From Gammaproteobacteria bacterium (GTDB lineage: Bacteria; Pseudomonadota; Gammaproteobacteria; Steroidobacterales; JABDKV01), in the NCBI GenBank assembly GCA_029862165.1, contig JAOTXU010000011.1, positions 42,648 through 106,647 on the forward strand: a stretch of DNA of 64,000 bases, written 5' to 3'. Below the pieces are notes generated by a model. The model made no database searches, was not told the DNA's origin, and saw only the letters and a list, made by a program, of their open reading frames with translations. A program made the translations under genes and the position numbers. This document shows, in pieces, positions 31,971-41,509 of this stretch; the stretch's first letter is position 1; the number at the start of each line of letters is the position of its first letter.

Positions 31971-33185
31971 ATGAACCATGCACCCTTAAGCGGTATCCGG
32001 GTACTCGACATGAGTCGAGTCCTGGCAGGTCCCTGGGCCGGTCAGGTCCTGGCAGATCTCGGTGCGGAGGTTATCAAGATCGAACGCCCGGTTTGTGGTG
32101 ATGACACGCGTCACTGGGGGCCGCCTTATCTGCGTGATCTCAATAATTGCGACACCGATACAGCCGCTTATTTCATGTCGGCCAACCGTGGCAAGTCATC
32201 GATCACCGTTGATATTGGCACTGCAGGGGGCCAGTCGGTTATTCGCGACCTGGTGAAGGTCAGCGACGTGTTGATCGAGAATTTCAAAGTGGGCGGCCTG
32301 AATAAATACCGGCTCGACTATGCCGGCCTCAAAGATCTTAACCCGCGTCTGATCTATTGCTCCATTACCGGGTTCGGCCAGACCGGACCACAACGCCATC
32401 GTGCGGGCTATGACCTGATGATTCAGGGCATGGGTGGCATGATGAGTATCACCGGTGCAAAAGACGGCCCACCGCAAAGAGCGGGTGTTGCCGTTGCGGA
32501 TTTGAGCGCGGGTTTATATGCAACCATTGCCATCCAGGGCGCCTTACTGGAGCGGGAACGCTCCGGACACGGACAACACATCGATATTTCGTTGCTGGAC
32601 GTACAGACTGCAATGCTGGCGCATCAGGCTGCCAGCTATCTGGTCGGCGGCGTCGTTCCCGGCCGGCTTGGCAGCGCACACCCGAACATCTCCCCCTATC
32701 AGGTATTCGAGACCGCTGACGGGCACATTATTCTTGCCGTCGGCAACGACAACCAGTTTCGGCAATTTGCTCAAACTGCCGGCATACCGGAGCTTGCGGA
32801 AGACGAGCGCTTTTTGACCAATGCCAGTCGAGTTCGCAATCGCGACGCATTGTGTGATTACATTGCCGACGTCATGAAAACGCGAACGAGTCAGGACTGG
32901 CTGGACCAGCTAGAAGCTGTGGCAGTACCTGCGGGAGAGATTAATAATATCTCGGAAGTCTTTGATCTTCCTCAGGTCATTCTACGAAACATGCGCGCCA
33001 AAATCACCCACCCGACGGCCGGGGAGATTAGCCTGGTCGGCAATCCGATGAAATTCGGCCGAACGCCACACCAGGCCGACCAGCCGCCACCCGCATTGGG
33101 CGAGCACACAGTAACGATACTGCAAGACGTGCTCGGTTATGCAGACGCGAAAATCGATGCACTGAAAAGGGATGGGGCAATATAG
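31971..33185 (+). CDS. CaiB/BaiF family (class III) CoA-transferase
   Basis: A 404-residue class III CoA-transferase, which moves CoA between carboxylic acids with an aspartyl intermediate. Typical motifs are the start GIRVLDMSRVLAGPWAGQVL, ADLGAEVIKIERP, FMSANRGKSSITVDI and YCSITGFGQTGP. The catalytic Asp is probably the one in RAGYDLMIQGMGG, and the C-terminal part has PNISPYQVFETADG. The acyl substrate cannot be read from the sequence. It follows the second PuuA-like ligase in the same direction, so it may activate a product of amine catabolism; that link is inference. Confidence 0.92.
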   Translation: MNHAPLSGIRVLDMSRVLAGPWAGQVLADLGAEVIKIERPVCGDDTRHWGPPYLRDLNNCDTDTAAYFMSANRGKSSITVDIGTAGGQSVIRDLVKVSDVLIENFKVGGLNKYRLDYAGLKDLNPRLIYCSITGFGQTGPQRHRAGYDLMIQGMGGMMSITGAKDGPPQRAGVAVADLSAGLYATIAIQGALLERERSGHGQHIDISLLDVQTAMLAHQAASYLVGGVVPGRLGSAHPNISPYQVFETADGHIILAVGNDNQFRQFAQTAGIPELAEDERFLTNASRVRNRDALCDYIADVMKTRTSQDWLDQLEAVAVPAGEINNISEVFDLPQVILRNMRAKITHPTAGEISLVGNPMKFGRTPHQADQPPPALGEHTVTILQDVLGYADAKIDALKRDGAI

Positions 33186-33282
33186 GCTTGCATGCGAAGT
33201 TCCTTCAGTCCTTGATCTTCGCAGGAGTCGTCCCCAACCTTGATCGTCCCCCCGGAGGGGGCTAGAAAATATGCATCGCGAT

Positions 33283-34560
33283 CTACAACTTGTCGCGCAA
33301 GCCGTAATACACCAAACCCAGCACCATCCCCGGCCAGCGCAACAAAGTCCCGCCCGGAAAAGTCGGTGTTGGCAAGTTGGCCATCACATCGAAGCGTTCG
33401 GCGGTCCCGGCCACCGCTTCGGCCAGCAACTTGCCCGCCAGAGTCGCGGTCGGCACCCCATGACCGGAATAGCCTTGAGCAAAAAAAATATTGTCAGAAA
33501 GGCGGCCAAAACTCGGCAAACGGTTCATAGTTATTGCAAGCGTTCCGCCCCAGGCATAGTCAATACGCGTGCCCTCCAACTGCGGGTACACACGCAGCAT
33601 GTATTTTCGAACAAACTTTTTAAGATCATGTGGAAAGCGTTTTGTGTAAGTCTCGCCGCCGCCAAACAGTAATCTATTATCGCCGGACAACTTCCAGTAA
33701 CTGAGAACGAATAATGTGTCCTGCACCGCCACGTCGTCGCGAATAAGCTCAGCTGCCTGAGTGGCCGGCAGCGGCTCCGTTGCGAGCACAAAATTATTAA
33801 TCGGCATGATCTTTCGGGCCATGGGCGCACTTAGCTTCTCGAGATAGCCATTGCAGCCGATGACAACATATTTGGCCCGCACCGAACCGCCATCCGTTTG
33901 CACGCGTGGCGATGCCCCGCCGTCAAAGCCGGTTACGCGGCTGTGTTCAAAAATTTTGGTGCCGGCACTCTCCGCCGCGGCGCCCAGTCCCAGTACATAG
34001 TTCAATGGGTGTAGATGGGCCGCGCCGGATTCGAGTTGACCAGCAAAATACTTCTCGGTCCCAAGCATTTGCGCCGTTTCCTGCCTTTCGACAAAACGCA
34101 CGTCCTCGTAGTGATACTTTTGCTGCAGATGCGTGCACGTCGATCGCAGGTCTTTGACATGCGAGGGTTTGGCGGCTACATGGAGGATCCCCTGCTTAAG
34201 ATCGCAGGCAATATTGTGACGGGTCACCAGCTCCTTGACCAAAGCAACGGCTTCCAACCCCAGCTCCCAGCAGGCGAGCGCTATGGCCGGGTCAACAATC
34301 TTTTCCAGCTCTTCCTGCCCTTTACGCTGACCAACACCGACATGACCTCCATTGCGACCGGATGCGCCCCACCCCACCCGTTCGGCTTCCAGCAATGCGA
34401 CGCTGTAGCCGCGTTCCGCCAGATGCAGCGCTGCTGATGCACCGGTAAATCCCCCGCCGATGACGCAGACATCGACCTCCAGATCACCCGCCAGGGCCGG
34501 CCGGCTACCGGGAGCATTTGCCGTCGCCGCGTAATAAGAATCGATGTAGCCGCTGTTCAT
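33283..34560 (-). CDS. puuB: FAD-dependent gamma-glutamylpolyamine oxidase (PuuB-like)
   Basis: A 425-residue flavoprotein of the DAO family resembling gamma-glutamylputrescine oxidase, which oxidises the terminal amine to gamma-glutamyl-aminobutyraldehyde. The dinucleotide fold is DVCVIGGGFTGASAALHLAE with LLEAERVGWGASGRNGGHVG behind it. NNFVLATEPLP and WGGTLAITMNRLPSFG with the final AQGYSGHGVPTATLAGKLLAEA block match PuuB. It lies opposite and next to a PuuC-like aldehyde dehydrogenase and close to puuA and puuD. Confidence 0.9.
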   Translation of the reverse strand: MNSGYIDSYYAATANAPGSRPALAGDLEVDVCVIGGGFTGASAALHLAERGYSVALLEAERVGWGASGRNGGHVGVGQRKGQEELEKIVDPAIALACWELGLEAVALVKELVTRHNIACDLKQGILHVAAKPSHVKDLRSTCTHLQQKYHYEDVRFVERQETAQMLGTEKYFAGQLESGAAHLHPLNYVLGLGAAAESAGTKIFEHSRVTGFDGGASPRVQTDGGSVRAKYVVIGCNGYLEKLSAPMARKIMPINNFVLATEPLPATQAAELIRDDVAVQDTLFVLSYWKLSGDNRLLFGGGETYTKRFPHDLKKFVRKYMLRVYPQLEGTRIDYAWGGTLAITMNRLPSFGRLSDNIFFAQGYSGHGVPTATLAGKLLAEAVAGTAERFDVMANLPTPTFPGGTLLRWPGMVLGLVYYGLRDKL

Positions 34561-34624
34561 GTCTCAAGTCTATCAGGCCGGCCTATAATAGCGGTCGGCT
34601 CAAGAATTGGATTCGGTGAATAAG

Positions 34625-36058
34625 ATGAAAGACTGCGGCAAATTCTATATCGACGGACAGTGGGTCGCGCCTCACGCCACGGCCACTCTGGAGGTGATTA
34701 ATCCGGCGAACGAAACCGCTATCGCAAAAATCTCCTTAGGCGATGGCATCGATATCGATCGGGCCGTCCAGGCGGCAAAGAAAGCCTTTCCGTCATTTTC
34801 TCAAACCACTCGTGAAGAAAGACTGGAGCTGCTCAATCGCATACTTGCCGTCTACAACGCCCGCTACGACGATATGGCTCAGATGATCTCAGACGAGATG
34901 GGCGCGCCGACCAAACTCGCTGTACATTCCCAGGCCGCGTGTGGCAAGGCGCATCTGATGCACGCACTCAAAGTCCTGCAAAGCTACGAGTTTGAAGAGC
35001 GAATCGGCGAGAGTGTCGTGCTGAAAGAACCGGTGGGTGTTTGCGGTTTTATTACGCCCTGGAACTGGCCTATTAATCAGATTGCCTGCAAGGTTGCGCC
35101 CGCTTTGGCCACCGGCTGCACGATGGTGCTAAAACCCAGCGAAATCGCGCCGTTATCCGGCTACCTGTTCAGCGAGATGCTGCACGAAGCCGATGTGCCA
35201 GCAGGCGTTTACAACATGGTCAATGGAGACGGCCCGGGCGCCGGCGCGCCCCTGTCGGCACACCCGGATGTGGATATGATGTCGTTCACCGGCTCTACGC
35301 GCGCGGGTATCCTGGTTGCCAAGGCGGCGGCGGATACTGTCAAACGCGTCGCACAAGAACTCGGTGGCAAATCTGCCAATATTATTCTCGATGACGCCGA
35401 CCTGGAGAAAGCTGTCGTATCAGGTGTGCGTGAGTGTTTTTCCAATACCGGTCAATCCTGTAATGCGCCAACCCGAATGCTGGTGCCACGAGCACAAATG
35501 ACAGAAGCTGCCAGGATTGCCGGCAGAACCGCCGATAGCATGAAGGTGGGCGATCCCAAGGCCGAGGGCACCAGGATGGGACCGGTCGTCAGTCAGATGC
35601 AATACGACAAGATTCAGCGACTCATACAACAAGCCCTGAACGAAGGCACTGAGCTTGTTACCGGTGGACCCGGAAAACCGGATGGACTGGACAAAGGTTA
35701 TTACGTACGTCCGACGGTGTTCACCAACGTCTCCAACGATATGACCATTGCGCGGGAAGAAGTATTTGGACCGGTGCTGGCCATCATTCCCTATGACGAC
35801 GAAGACGAGGCAATCAGGATCGCCAACGATACCGTTTATGGTCTATCCGGCTACGTGCAATCTGGCAACATGGAGCGTGCGCGTCGCGTCGCTGCAAAAT
35901 TGCGAACCGGCATGGTGCATATTAATGGGGCAGATGGCGATTTTGCGGCCCCGTTTGGCGGTTACAAACAATCCGGTAATGGCCGCGAATGGGGCGCTTA
36001 TGCATTCGATGACTTCCTGGAGACCAAAGCGGTTATGGGTTATGACCAGACTGCATAA
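34625..36058 (+). CDS. Aldehyde dehydrogenase (PuuC-like)
   Basis: A 477-residue NAD(P)-dependent aldehyde dehydrogenase. The Rossmann-type cofactor motif is FTGSTRAGILVA, the general base Glu is in QELGGKSANIIL, and the catalytic Cys is in FSNTGQSCNAPTRML. PWNWPINQIACKVAPALATG and the C-terminal FGGYKQSGNGREWG are standard. In this context it most likely oxidises gamma-glutamyl-aminobutyraldehyde or another amine-derived aldehyde. The frame runs upstream to a TTG at 34607, but MKDCGKFYIDGQW at 34625 matches the family start. It is divergent from the puuB-like gene. Confidence 0.92.
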   Translation: MKDCGKFYIDGQWVAPHATATLEVINPANETAIAKISLGDGIDIDRAVQAAKKAFPSFSQTTREERLELLNRILAVYNARYDDMAQMISDEMGAPTKLAVHSQAACGKAHLMHALKVLQSYEFEERIGESVVLKEPVGVCGFITPWNWPINQIACKVAPALATGCTMVLKPSEIAPLSGYLFSEMLHEADVPAGVYNMVNGDGPGAGAPLSAHPDVDMMSFTGSTRAGILVAKAAADTVKRVAQELGGKSANIILDDADLEKAVVSGVRECFSNTGQSCNAPTRMLVPRAQMTEAARIAGRTADSMKVGDPKAEGTRMGPVVSQMQYDKIQRLIQQALNEGTELVTGGPGKPDGLDKGYYVRPTVFTNVSNDMTIAREEVFGPVLAIIPYDDEDEAIRIANDTVYGLSGYVQSGNMERARRVAAKLRTGMVHINGADGDFAAPFGGYKQSGNGREWGAYAFDDFLETKAVMGYDQTA

Positions 36059-36216
36059 ACTGAGTTTGCAGGATTGCTTGGCAACCAATGCATTGCCCCA
36101 CAGCACCGGTGGGACAAACTAACGCAACTTTGGTTCCCGTTATTATGTGGCGGCGTAGAACTTGAGAATCGCCGTATCTTGATACAATGCGCGGGTCGCG
36201 GCATTGCGAGAATCCG

Positions 36217-37026
36217 ATGATGAATCTCAAAACCCTGCTAAAGTTTTGTTCTCCGGTTTTCCTTGCTATCGCTCTGACCAGTTGCTCCAGTGGTACGAAG
36301 ATGCTTAAAGAACCTCTGGCCCGGCCAGACGAAGCGGTTCTGAGCAACGCGGCTGATCCGGTGTTTGAGGCCCAGCTGGATTGGGTCATTGTTCGGGACG
36401 GCCCCGGCACCTGGGCGGCGAGGGCTGACTGGGACGAATATCTATTGCGTCTCAACAACCTCTCGGATGATCCGATTCGGATTACAGACATCACACTGAT
36501 CGACTCTCTGGGCGCCCGGGTCGCACCACAGGTCACCCGTGTGGAATTGGTCAGAGCCAGCAAAAAGACTGCAAAGCGATACAAAAATGAGGACATCGAG
36601 ATCCAGGCCGGTCTCACGGGTTATGGCTTGCTCGGTACCGGTACTGCTTTGTTTTTAGCCGGCGGTTACTTCGGCCTCCCGGCGGCTTTTGGGCTGGTGG
36701 GAACAACAGGCACCGTTGTTGCATCGACCGCACTCGCCGTCGTCCTCGCCGGCCCGGTCGTCATGACGCGTGGTCTGATTCGTGGGTTCAATAACAGCGT
36801 TGTCGATTTCGAGATTAACGAACGCCAGACCCCGTTGCCATTTGAGATCTCAGGAAATACGGCCAAACCTGTCAATGTTTTTTATCCCATCTCGCCGTCG
36901 CCTACACGTATCGAAATTGCCTACGAAGACAATCAGGGTTCACACACAGTGTTTCTCGACACACAAGCTGTGCTGGACGGTCTGCACCTGGGGTCACTGC
37001 CAGATAGCAGCGCTACTGAGCAGTAA
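36217..37026 (+). CDS. Hypothetical lipoprotein with a glycine-rich membrane hairpin
   Basis: A 269-residue lipoprotein of unknown function. The signal (LKFCSPVFLAIALTSCSS) ends in the lipobox LTSC. A beta-rich domain (about residues 50-125, WDEYLLRLNNLSDDPIRITDITLID) is followed by a long Gly/Ala hydrophobic stretch (about 135-190, GYGLLGTGTALFLAGGYFGLPAAF onward) that could cross a membrane twice. A second soluble domain ends the protein (SPSPTRIEIAYEDNQG). It lies 158 bases after the aldehyde dehydrogenase on the same strand. The start could be the ATG at 36217 or 36220. Confidence 0.72.
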   Translation: MMNLKTLLKFCSPVFLAIALTSCSSGTKMLKEPLARPDEAVLSNAADPVFEAQLDWVIVRDGPGTWAARADWDEYLLRLNNLSDDPIRITDITLIDSLGARVAPQVTRVELVRASKKTAKRYKNEDIEIQAGLTGYGLLGTGTALFLAGGYFGLPAAFGLVGTTGTVVASTALAVVLAGPVVMTRGLIRGFNNSVVDFEINERQTPLPFEISGNTAKPVNVFYPISPSPTRIEIAYEDNQGSHTVFLDTQAVLDGLHLGSLPDSSATEQ

Positions 37027-37069
37027 CGGTATAATGCGGCCTGGTTGATGACCACGACGTATATACTAT

Positions 37070-38224
37070 CTAGGCAGTAGCTTCTATTCGCGCGTCCTGC
37101 CAAACGGTCACGGTGTCGTCGATCAAGTTCTTTTCAAAGAAATTCCTGAGATGACCTCGCACAGAGGCCGTCGTTTCCTGCCCCTTTGGTACCAGCAAAA
37201 TGTCTGTGGTTGTGTATATATCTTCTGCCAGCACCATGCCGTCTGTTACAGCACTCAGTTTTACCGGCCGTGCTTCCAAAGCGGATTCATTTCTTAAGAT
37301 GGATTCAAACGCATTGAGCATGGCTGGATCATATCGTTGAGCATTTTGTTTCAGAAATGCAATCGCTTTGCTATTGCCGTCGCGACTCTCCTGAGCATCA
37401 AAATCGATAATGATCCTCAATAACCGGGCGCCCAGCGGAATCTTTTCGCCACACACTTCGTCGTCGGGAAAACCACTACCATCAAAATTCTTTTCCTGAT
37501 ACCGAATGCAGTCCGCGATCTCCTCCATGCGGGGGATCGCGGACAGGAGCTGTGCCCCGATCAAAGTATGTTTATGAAACTCCAGTAACTCCTCGTCCGC
37601 GAGGAATTTGCCAGACACCCTTTTCTTGATGACCGCTTCTGGCACGGTGACACAGCCAATCTGGGATAGAAGTGCGACCGTCTCGAGACGCCAAAGATCG
37701 CAATAGCCAAGTTCCGTAGCGAGCTTATTCATGAACGACTTAAACCGGGTGGTCCGGCCGAATACTTCCGGATTGGTAAGAGAAAGCACCTCGGCCATTG
37801 CCCGGATGCTACCGCGCAACGTGTTCTCAAGGAGGTCTCGCTCGGCGATGATTAACCGGTGCTGGTTCAGAGCCAGGTCCAAAGCCGTAGCCAGACTCTC
37901 CGTATCACAGGGTTTGTTTAAGAAACGGAATATGTCGCCTTCGTTGACGGCAGCTACTGCCGTCTCCTGATCTGCATTACCAGTCAGCATCATACGGACG
38001 GAATCGGGAGCTTGTTGCTTTGCCAGGGAAAGGAATTCAACGCCGTCCATGCCAGGCATTCTCATGTCCGAAACGATTACCGCAAACGGGCCACTGCTTT
38101 TCATCAGCTCCAGCGCCTGTGCGCCACCCTCTGCAGTCGTCAAATCGAACCTTTTTCGCAAGCCGCGTTTTATCGACTGGAGTACGTTTGGTTCGTCATC
38201 TACAAACAAGAGTTTTTCACTCAT
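37070..38224 (-). CDS. Response regulator with receiver and degenerate HD-GYP domain
   Basis: A 384-residue protein. Residues 1 to about 120 are a receiver (acidic pair FVDDEPN; phosphoacceptor Asp in IVSDMRMPGMDG; MLTGNADQ; FLNKPCD). Residues about 140-300 follow the HD-GYP plan, but the metal ligands are not conserved. The first-helix motif reads VFGRTTRFK, the HD pair position reads ALLSQIGCV, and the later segment is RYQEKNFDGSGFPDDE instead of an HHE-type motif. KHTLIGAQLL keeps its His. It is therefore unlikely to be an active cyclic-di-GMP phosphodiesterase and may act by binding. It overlaps the REC-HDOD gene by 8 bases in a three-gene operon with an MHYT kinase. Confidence 0.88.
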   Translation of the reverse strand: MSEKLLFVDDEPNVLQSIKRGLRKRFDLTTAEGGAQALELMKSSGPFAVIVSDMRMPGMDGVEFLSLAKQQAPDSVRMMLTGNADQETAVAAVNEGDIFRFLNKPCDTESLATALDLALNQHRLIIAERDLLENTLRGSIRAMAEVLSLTNPEVFGRTTRFKSFMNKLATELGYCDLWRLETVALLSQIGCVTVPEAVIKKRVSGKFLADEELLEFHKHTLIGAQLLSAIPRMEEIADCIRYQEKNFDGSGFPDDEVCGEKIPLGARLLRIIIDFDAQESRDGNSKAIAFLKQNAQRYDPAMLNAFESILRNESALEARPVKLSAVTDGMVLAEDIYTTTDILLVPKGQETTASVRGHLRNFFEKNLIDDTVTVWQDARIEATA

Positions 38225-39404
38225 CGCCCTGCTCCTCAGACAATTCTCGCCAACCCTGGAGTTTGTCAGTCAAGCCAAGGGTTTCTATATATTCCGTATC
38301 GAGCTCCGATAGTTCACCGGTGCCGTTAGCGTATACCAGTGCGCTTGCCACATGCACTGCGGTCACTGCGGAGAACTGGGAGCCCGGGCAGTCGATCGGT
38401 CGGTGATGAAAAGCGACAGCCTCAACTATTGGGTTCGGCAAGCCCCACAGTCCGACCAGATAGGCTCCCACCGCCATGTGGCTTTGACCGATAGTCTCGA
38501 CTTCAGCCTCCCAATCCGTTAAGCCATTGGCTTGGGCCGCTTCGTGTGCCGCGATAAGTAACTCTGGTTTGTTACAGGCAAGAACGACCTTGCCGATGTC
38601 GGCCAGCATGCCTCCCATATAGGCATAGTCGGCTAACATTTTGTCGTCTGACGCTTCGAGCGTGATCGACTTTGCTATGGCGCCCATTCGAACACTGTTC
38701 GGCCAGATAGATCCAAGATTCAGTGTTCGCAGTAATTCCTCGTCAAACTGAGTAAACACGCCGGTGCTCAACACAAGGCTTTTTAGCACATCAACACCTA
38801 AAAACATTGCTGCCTGCGCCGGCGAGGAAACATGTTTGGTCAATCCAAAAAATGCCGAATTAACCAGTTGCAGGATTTTTGCCGTCATAGCCACATCGGA
38901 CTCGATAATGGCACCGACTTTCTGCAGCGACGCGTCCTCTGTCTGCAATTCGTTCATGATCAGCTGGTACTGCTCCGGCATGCTTGGCAGCGACGTTAAA
39001 TTGGACACTAATCTTGAAAGTCCCTCGTCTTGCAGCAATTCTCTCAATGCAAAAGCTCGCTGAACTGTCGCCGCCAGGGTGTCCACATCGCAGGGTTTCG
39101 AAAGAAACTGATGCGCGTGCTCAACACAACGGTAAATCATGTGTGCATCAGTTTGCCCAGACAAGGCGATCCGGATCGAATCAGGGTGCTTCTCCTTGAC
39201 CGCAGATAACACCTTTACGCCATCCATACCAGGCATGCGCATATCGGAAACGACGACGTCACATGACTCTTCGGACAAAGACTGGAGGGCGTCCGCCCCT
39301 TTATCGAAGAATTTCATCTCCCACTCGCCGCGCTTTGACCGGAGCATCCGTCGCAAGCCACTCAGTACATTCGGTTCATCATCAACAAATAGGATACGCA
39401 TCAT
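38217..39404 (-). CDS. Response regulator with receiver and HDOD domain
   Basis: A 395-residue signalling protein. The receiver (about 1-120) has ILFVDDEPNVLSGLRRML, the phosphoacceptor Asp in VVVSDMRMPGMDGVK, and FLSKPCD. An HDOD domain (about 135-340) follows, with SLPSMPEQYQLIMNELQTED, LQLVNSAFFGL, the GGMLADIGKVVL segment and a VAFHHRPID end. HDOD domains are HD-fold modules without reliable catalytic activity, found in output proteins of two-component and c-di-GMP pathways. It lies between the histidine kinase (4-base overlap) and the second regulator (8-base overlap), so all three are translationally coupled. Confidence 0.92.
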   Translation of the reverse strand: MMRILFVDDEPNVLSGLRRMLRSKRGEWEMKFFDKGADALQSLSEESCDVVVSDMRMPGMDGVKVLSAVKEKHPDSIRIALSGQTDAHMIYRCVEHAHQFLSKPCDVDTLAATVQRAFALRELLQDEGLSRLVSNLTSLPSMPEQYQLIMNELQTEDASLQKVGAIIESDVAMTAKILQLVNSAFFGLTKHVSSPAQAAMFLGVDVLKSLVLSTGVFTQFDEELLRTLNLGSIWPNSVRMGAIAKSITLEASDDKMLADYAYMGGMLADIGKVVLACNKPELLIAAHEAAQANGLTDWEAEVETIGQSHMAVGAYLVGLWGLPNPIVEAVAFHHRPIDCPGSQFSAVTAVHVASALVYANGTGELSELDTEYIETLGLTDKLQGWRELSEEQGDE

Positions 39405-41509
39405 GCTGTAACTACGTCGGTCTCACTCTCAGGCGTAGATTCACACTCAGGCGCCTCCAACGGAAGACCAATAATAAACGTGGTCCCCTGCCCGACCGTT
39501 GATTCCAGACGCAACGTGCCATTGTGCTGCTCCACGATGGTGCTAAAAGCCATGGCCAGCCCCTGCCCCGTCCCCTTTCCAACTTCCTTGGTTGTGAAGA
39601 ACGGATCGAATACGCGATCACGGATTTCTTCGGGGATTCCACAGCCACTGTCAGTGATTCGTATCTCAACGTAGCCATCTATTCTTTTTGTGCTGATCTG
39701 GATCAGACCCTTATCGGTAGGTGAATCGCCTAAAGCGTCAACGATGGCGTGAGATGCGTTTACGATCAGATTCAACACAACTTGAGTGATCGACTGCGGC
39801 GTACACGGTACAGACGGCAAGCTTTCATCCAGGTCGGTTTCAATTTCGGCGACATATCTCCATTCGTTTGAGGCAACGATGATCGTATTACTTATCGCTT
39901 TGTTCAGGTCGACCGGCTCTCTTTCCTTGCCACCGGGATGCGAGAATTCTTTCATCGCCCGCACGATATGAGAAATACGGGAAATGCCATCCAGCGACTG
40001 GTCGATCGCTGGCGGTATCTCCTCCACGAGGTACTCAGGGTCTGCTGCCTTCACGGCCGAATCCGTCTGGTCCAGGATTTCCTGTGGGACCGGGCCGGAT
40101 CGTGCGCTATCCAGCAGTTTCTTGTAGGACTCGTTGAGTGCCAGTATGTCTTCGAAGCTTTCCTTGAGGAATCGCGTGTTGTCACCAACGAACTGTGCCG
40201 GAGTATTTATCTCGTGGGCAATACCAGCCGCAAGCTGACCGATCGATTCCATCTTCTTCGCCTGCATCAGTTGCTGCTCCAGGTCTCGACGTTCAGTCAT
40301 GTCAGTGATTGATGCGACGAAATTGGACCGGTTAGCAATCTTGAAAAGTTGAAGATGGACCATAACCGGATAGGTGCTGTCGTCCTTGCGTTTATGGTTC
40401 GTTTCGAATACCAAGTACTCCTTGGCACCACTCCTGAGCGGTTCGAGCAACACCGAAAACGAAGCTTCATCATGGTCTGGCTTCAGGTCCAATGGTGTCA
40501 TGCTGTCGAAATCCGTTCGTTCGTAACCGGAGTTCTTCATCGCGCCTTTGTTTACCTTGATGAAAGCCAGCGTCTCAGAATCAAAGATGTAAATTTCGTT
40601 AGACGACTCATCCAGAATTTCACTCAGGTATAGCGCTTCTTTCTCGACTCGTTCACGCTCAACGGCTTCGTGCTCCAGTCTCTCCTTGCTGTTGCGAAGA
40701 TCCTCGGCCTGCTGCTCCAATTCGGCCGTGCGCTCTTTCACCATGGCTGCCAGCTTTTTGCCGATGTCTTTTTGAACGCCAAGCCGGTAGTCAAAAAATA
40801 TCGTGAGGTGGGTAAAGCCCAGAATCATCAGGGCGGCGATAGCCAGTGTGACCGCCATCACGGTCTGATCAACGTCGGCACCGGATACCATATTGATATT
40901 AGGCAGTGGTTTATACTTTGCTGCGTACATGCCGGTGTAGTGCATGCCGCATATAGCAATGCCCATTATTATTGCGGCGCCGATTTTCAATTTTAGCAAG
41001 TGCTGGCTTGCAAACTTGACGAGCGTAAATGCGATCCAAATAGCAGCGATTGCTGCGACTATGGCGATCGCTATGGACGCAGCAACTAGAGTCGGATCGT
41101 AGACTATCGTTGCATCCATGCGCATCGCTTCCATGCCTGTGTAGTGCATGCCGGCGATACCACAACCCAGGAATACACCGCTAAGACAGATCATTGGCAG
41201 GGAATTGGTTTCCCGCGACGCGATATAGATCGTGAATGCCGAGGCGGCAACGCCCACTAGTAGCGACGCGATGGTGATCGGCACATTGTAGGAAAATGCC
41301 ATCGGCATGCTGAATGCCAGCATGCCTACAAAATGCATCGTCCAGATGCCGATGCCCATGGAGAATGCGCCGGCTACAAGCCAGAGCTTTTGCCCCAATC
41401 CATAACTCGTCGCGACCCGTCTTGAAAGCTCGAGCGCCGTGTACGACGCGATCACGGCCACCAAGAAAGACAATGCGACCAAAAACGGGTCGAACGTGCC
41501 GGTCATCAT
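39401..41509 (-). CDS. MHYT-PAS sensor histidine kinase
   Basis: A 702-residue membrane kinase. The N-terminal MHYT sensor (about 1-240) has seven spans and the repeated motif in TMHFVGMLAFSM, GMHYTGMEAM and GMHYTGMYAA, thought to bind a metal and sense a diatomic gas. A coiled coil (about 250-290) and a PAS domain (about 295-415) precede the kinase core. The phosphoacceptor His is in GQLAAGIAHEINTPAQF, followed by the N box VVLNLIVNASHAI, the G1 box ITDSGCGIPEEI and the G2 box GKGTGQGLAMAFS. It carries no fused receiver and must pass phosphate to the two co-transcribed response regulators. Confidence 0.93.
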   Translation of the reverse strand: MMTGTFDPFLVALSFLVAVIASYTALELSRRVATSYGLGQKLWLVAGAFSMGIGIWTMHFVGMLAFSMPMAFSYNVPITIASLLVGVAASAFTIYIASRETNSLPMICLSGVFLGCGIAGMHYTGMEAMRMDATIVYDPTLVAASIAIAIVAAIAAIWIAFTLVKFASQHLLKLKIGAAIIMGIAICGMHYTGMYAAKYKPLPNINMVSGADVDQTVMAVTLAIAALMILGFTHLTIFFDYRLGVQKDIGKKLAAMVKERTAELEQQAEDLRNSKERLEHEAVERERVEKEALYLSEILDESSNEIYIFDSETLAFIKVNKGAMKNSGYERTDFDSMTPLDLKPDHDEASFSVLLEPLRSGAKEYLVFETNHKRKDDSTYPVMVHLQLFKIANRSNFVASITDMTERRDLEQQLMQAKKMESIGQLAAGIAHEINTPAQFVGDNTRFLKESFEDILALNESYKKLLDSARSGPVPQEILDQTDSAVKAADPEYLVEEIPPAIDQSLDGISRISHIVRAMKEFSHPGGKEREPVDLNKAISNTIIVASNEWRYVAEIETDLDESLPSVPCTPQSITQVVLNLIVNASHAIVDALGDSPTDKGLIQISTKRIDGYVEIRITDSGCGIPEEIRDRVFDPFFTTKEVGKGTGQGLAMAFSTIVEQHNGTLRLESTVGQGTTFIIGLPLEAPECESTPESETDVVTA

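Noticed and set aside
33186..33282. Terminator at the CCCCC-CGGA-GGGGG hairpin between converging genes
   Set aside because: The 5-bp stem has no T-run on either strand, so I did not annotate it, although the location would be suitable.
36033..36617. 194-codon minus-strand frame over the aldehyde dehydrogenase end and lipoprotein start
   Set aside because: Overlaps two better-supported + strand genes and has no recognisable domain.
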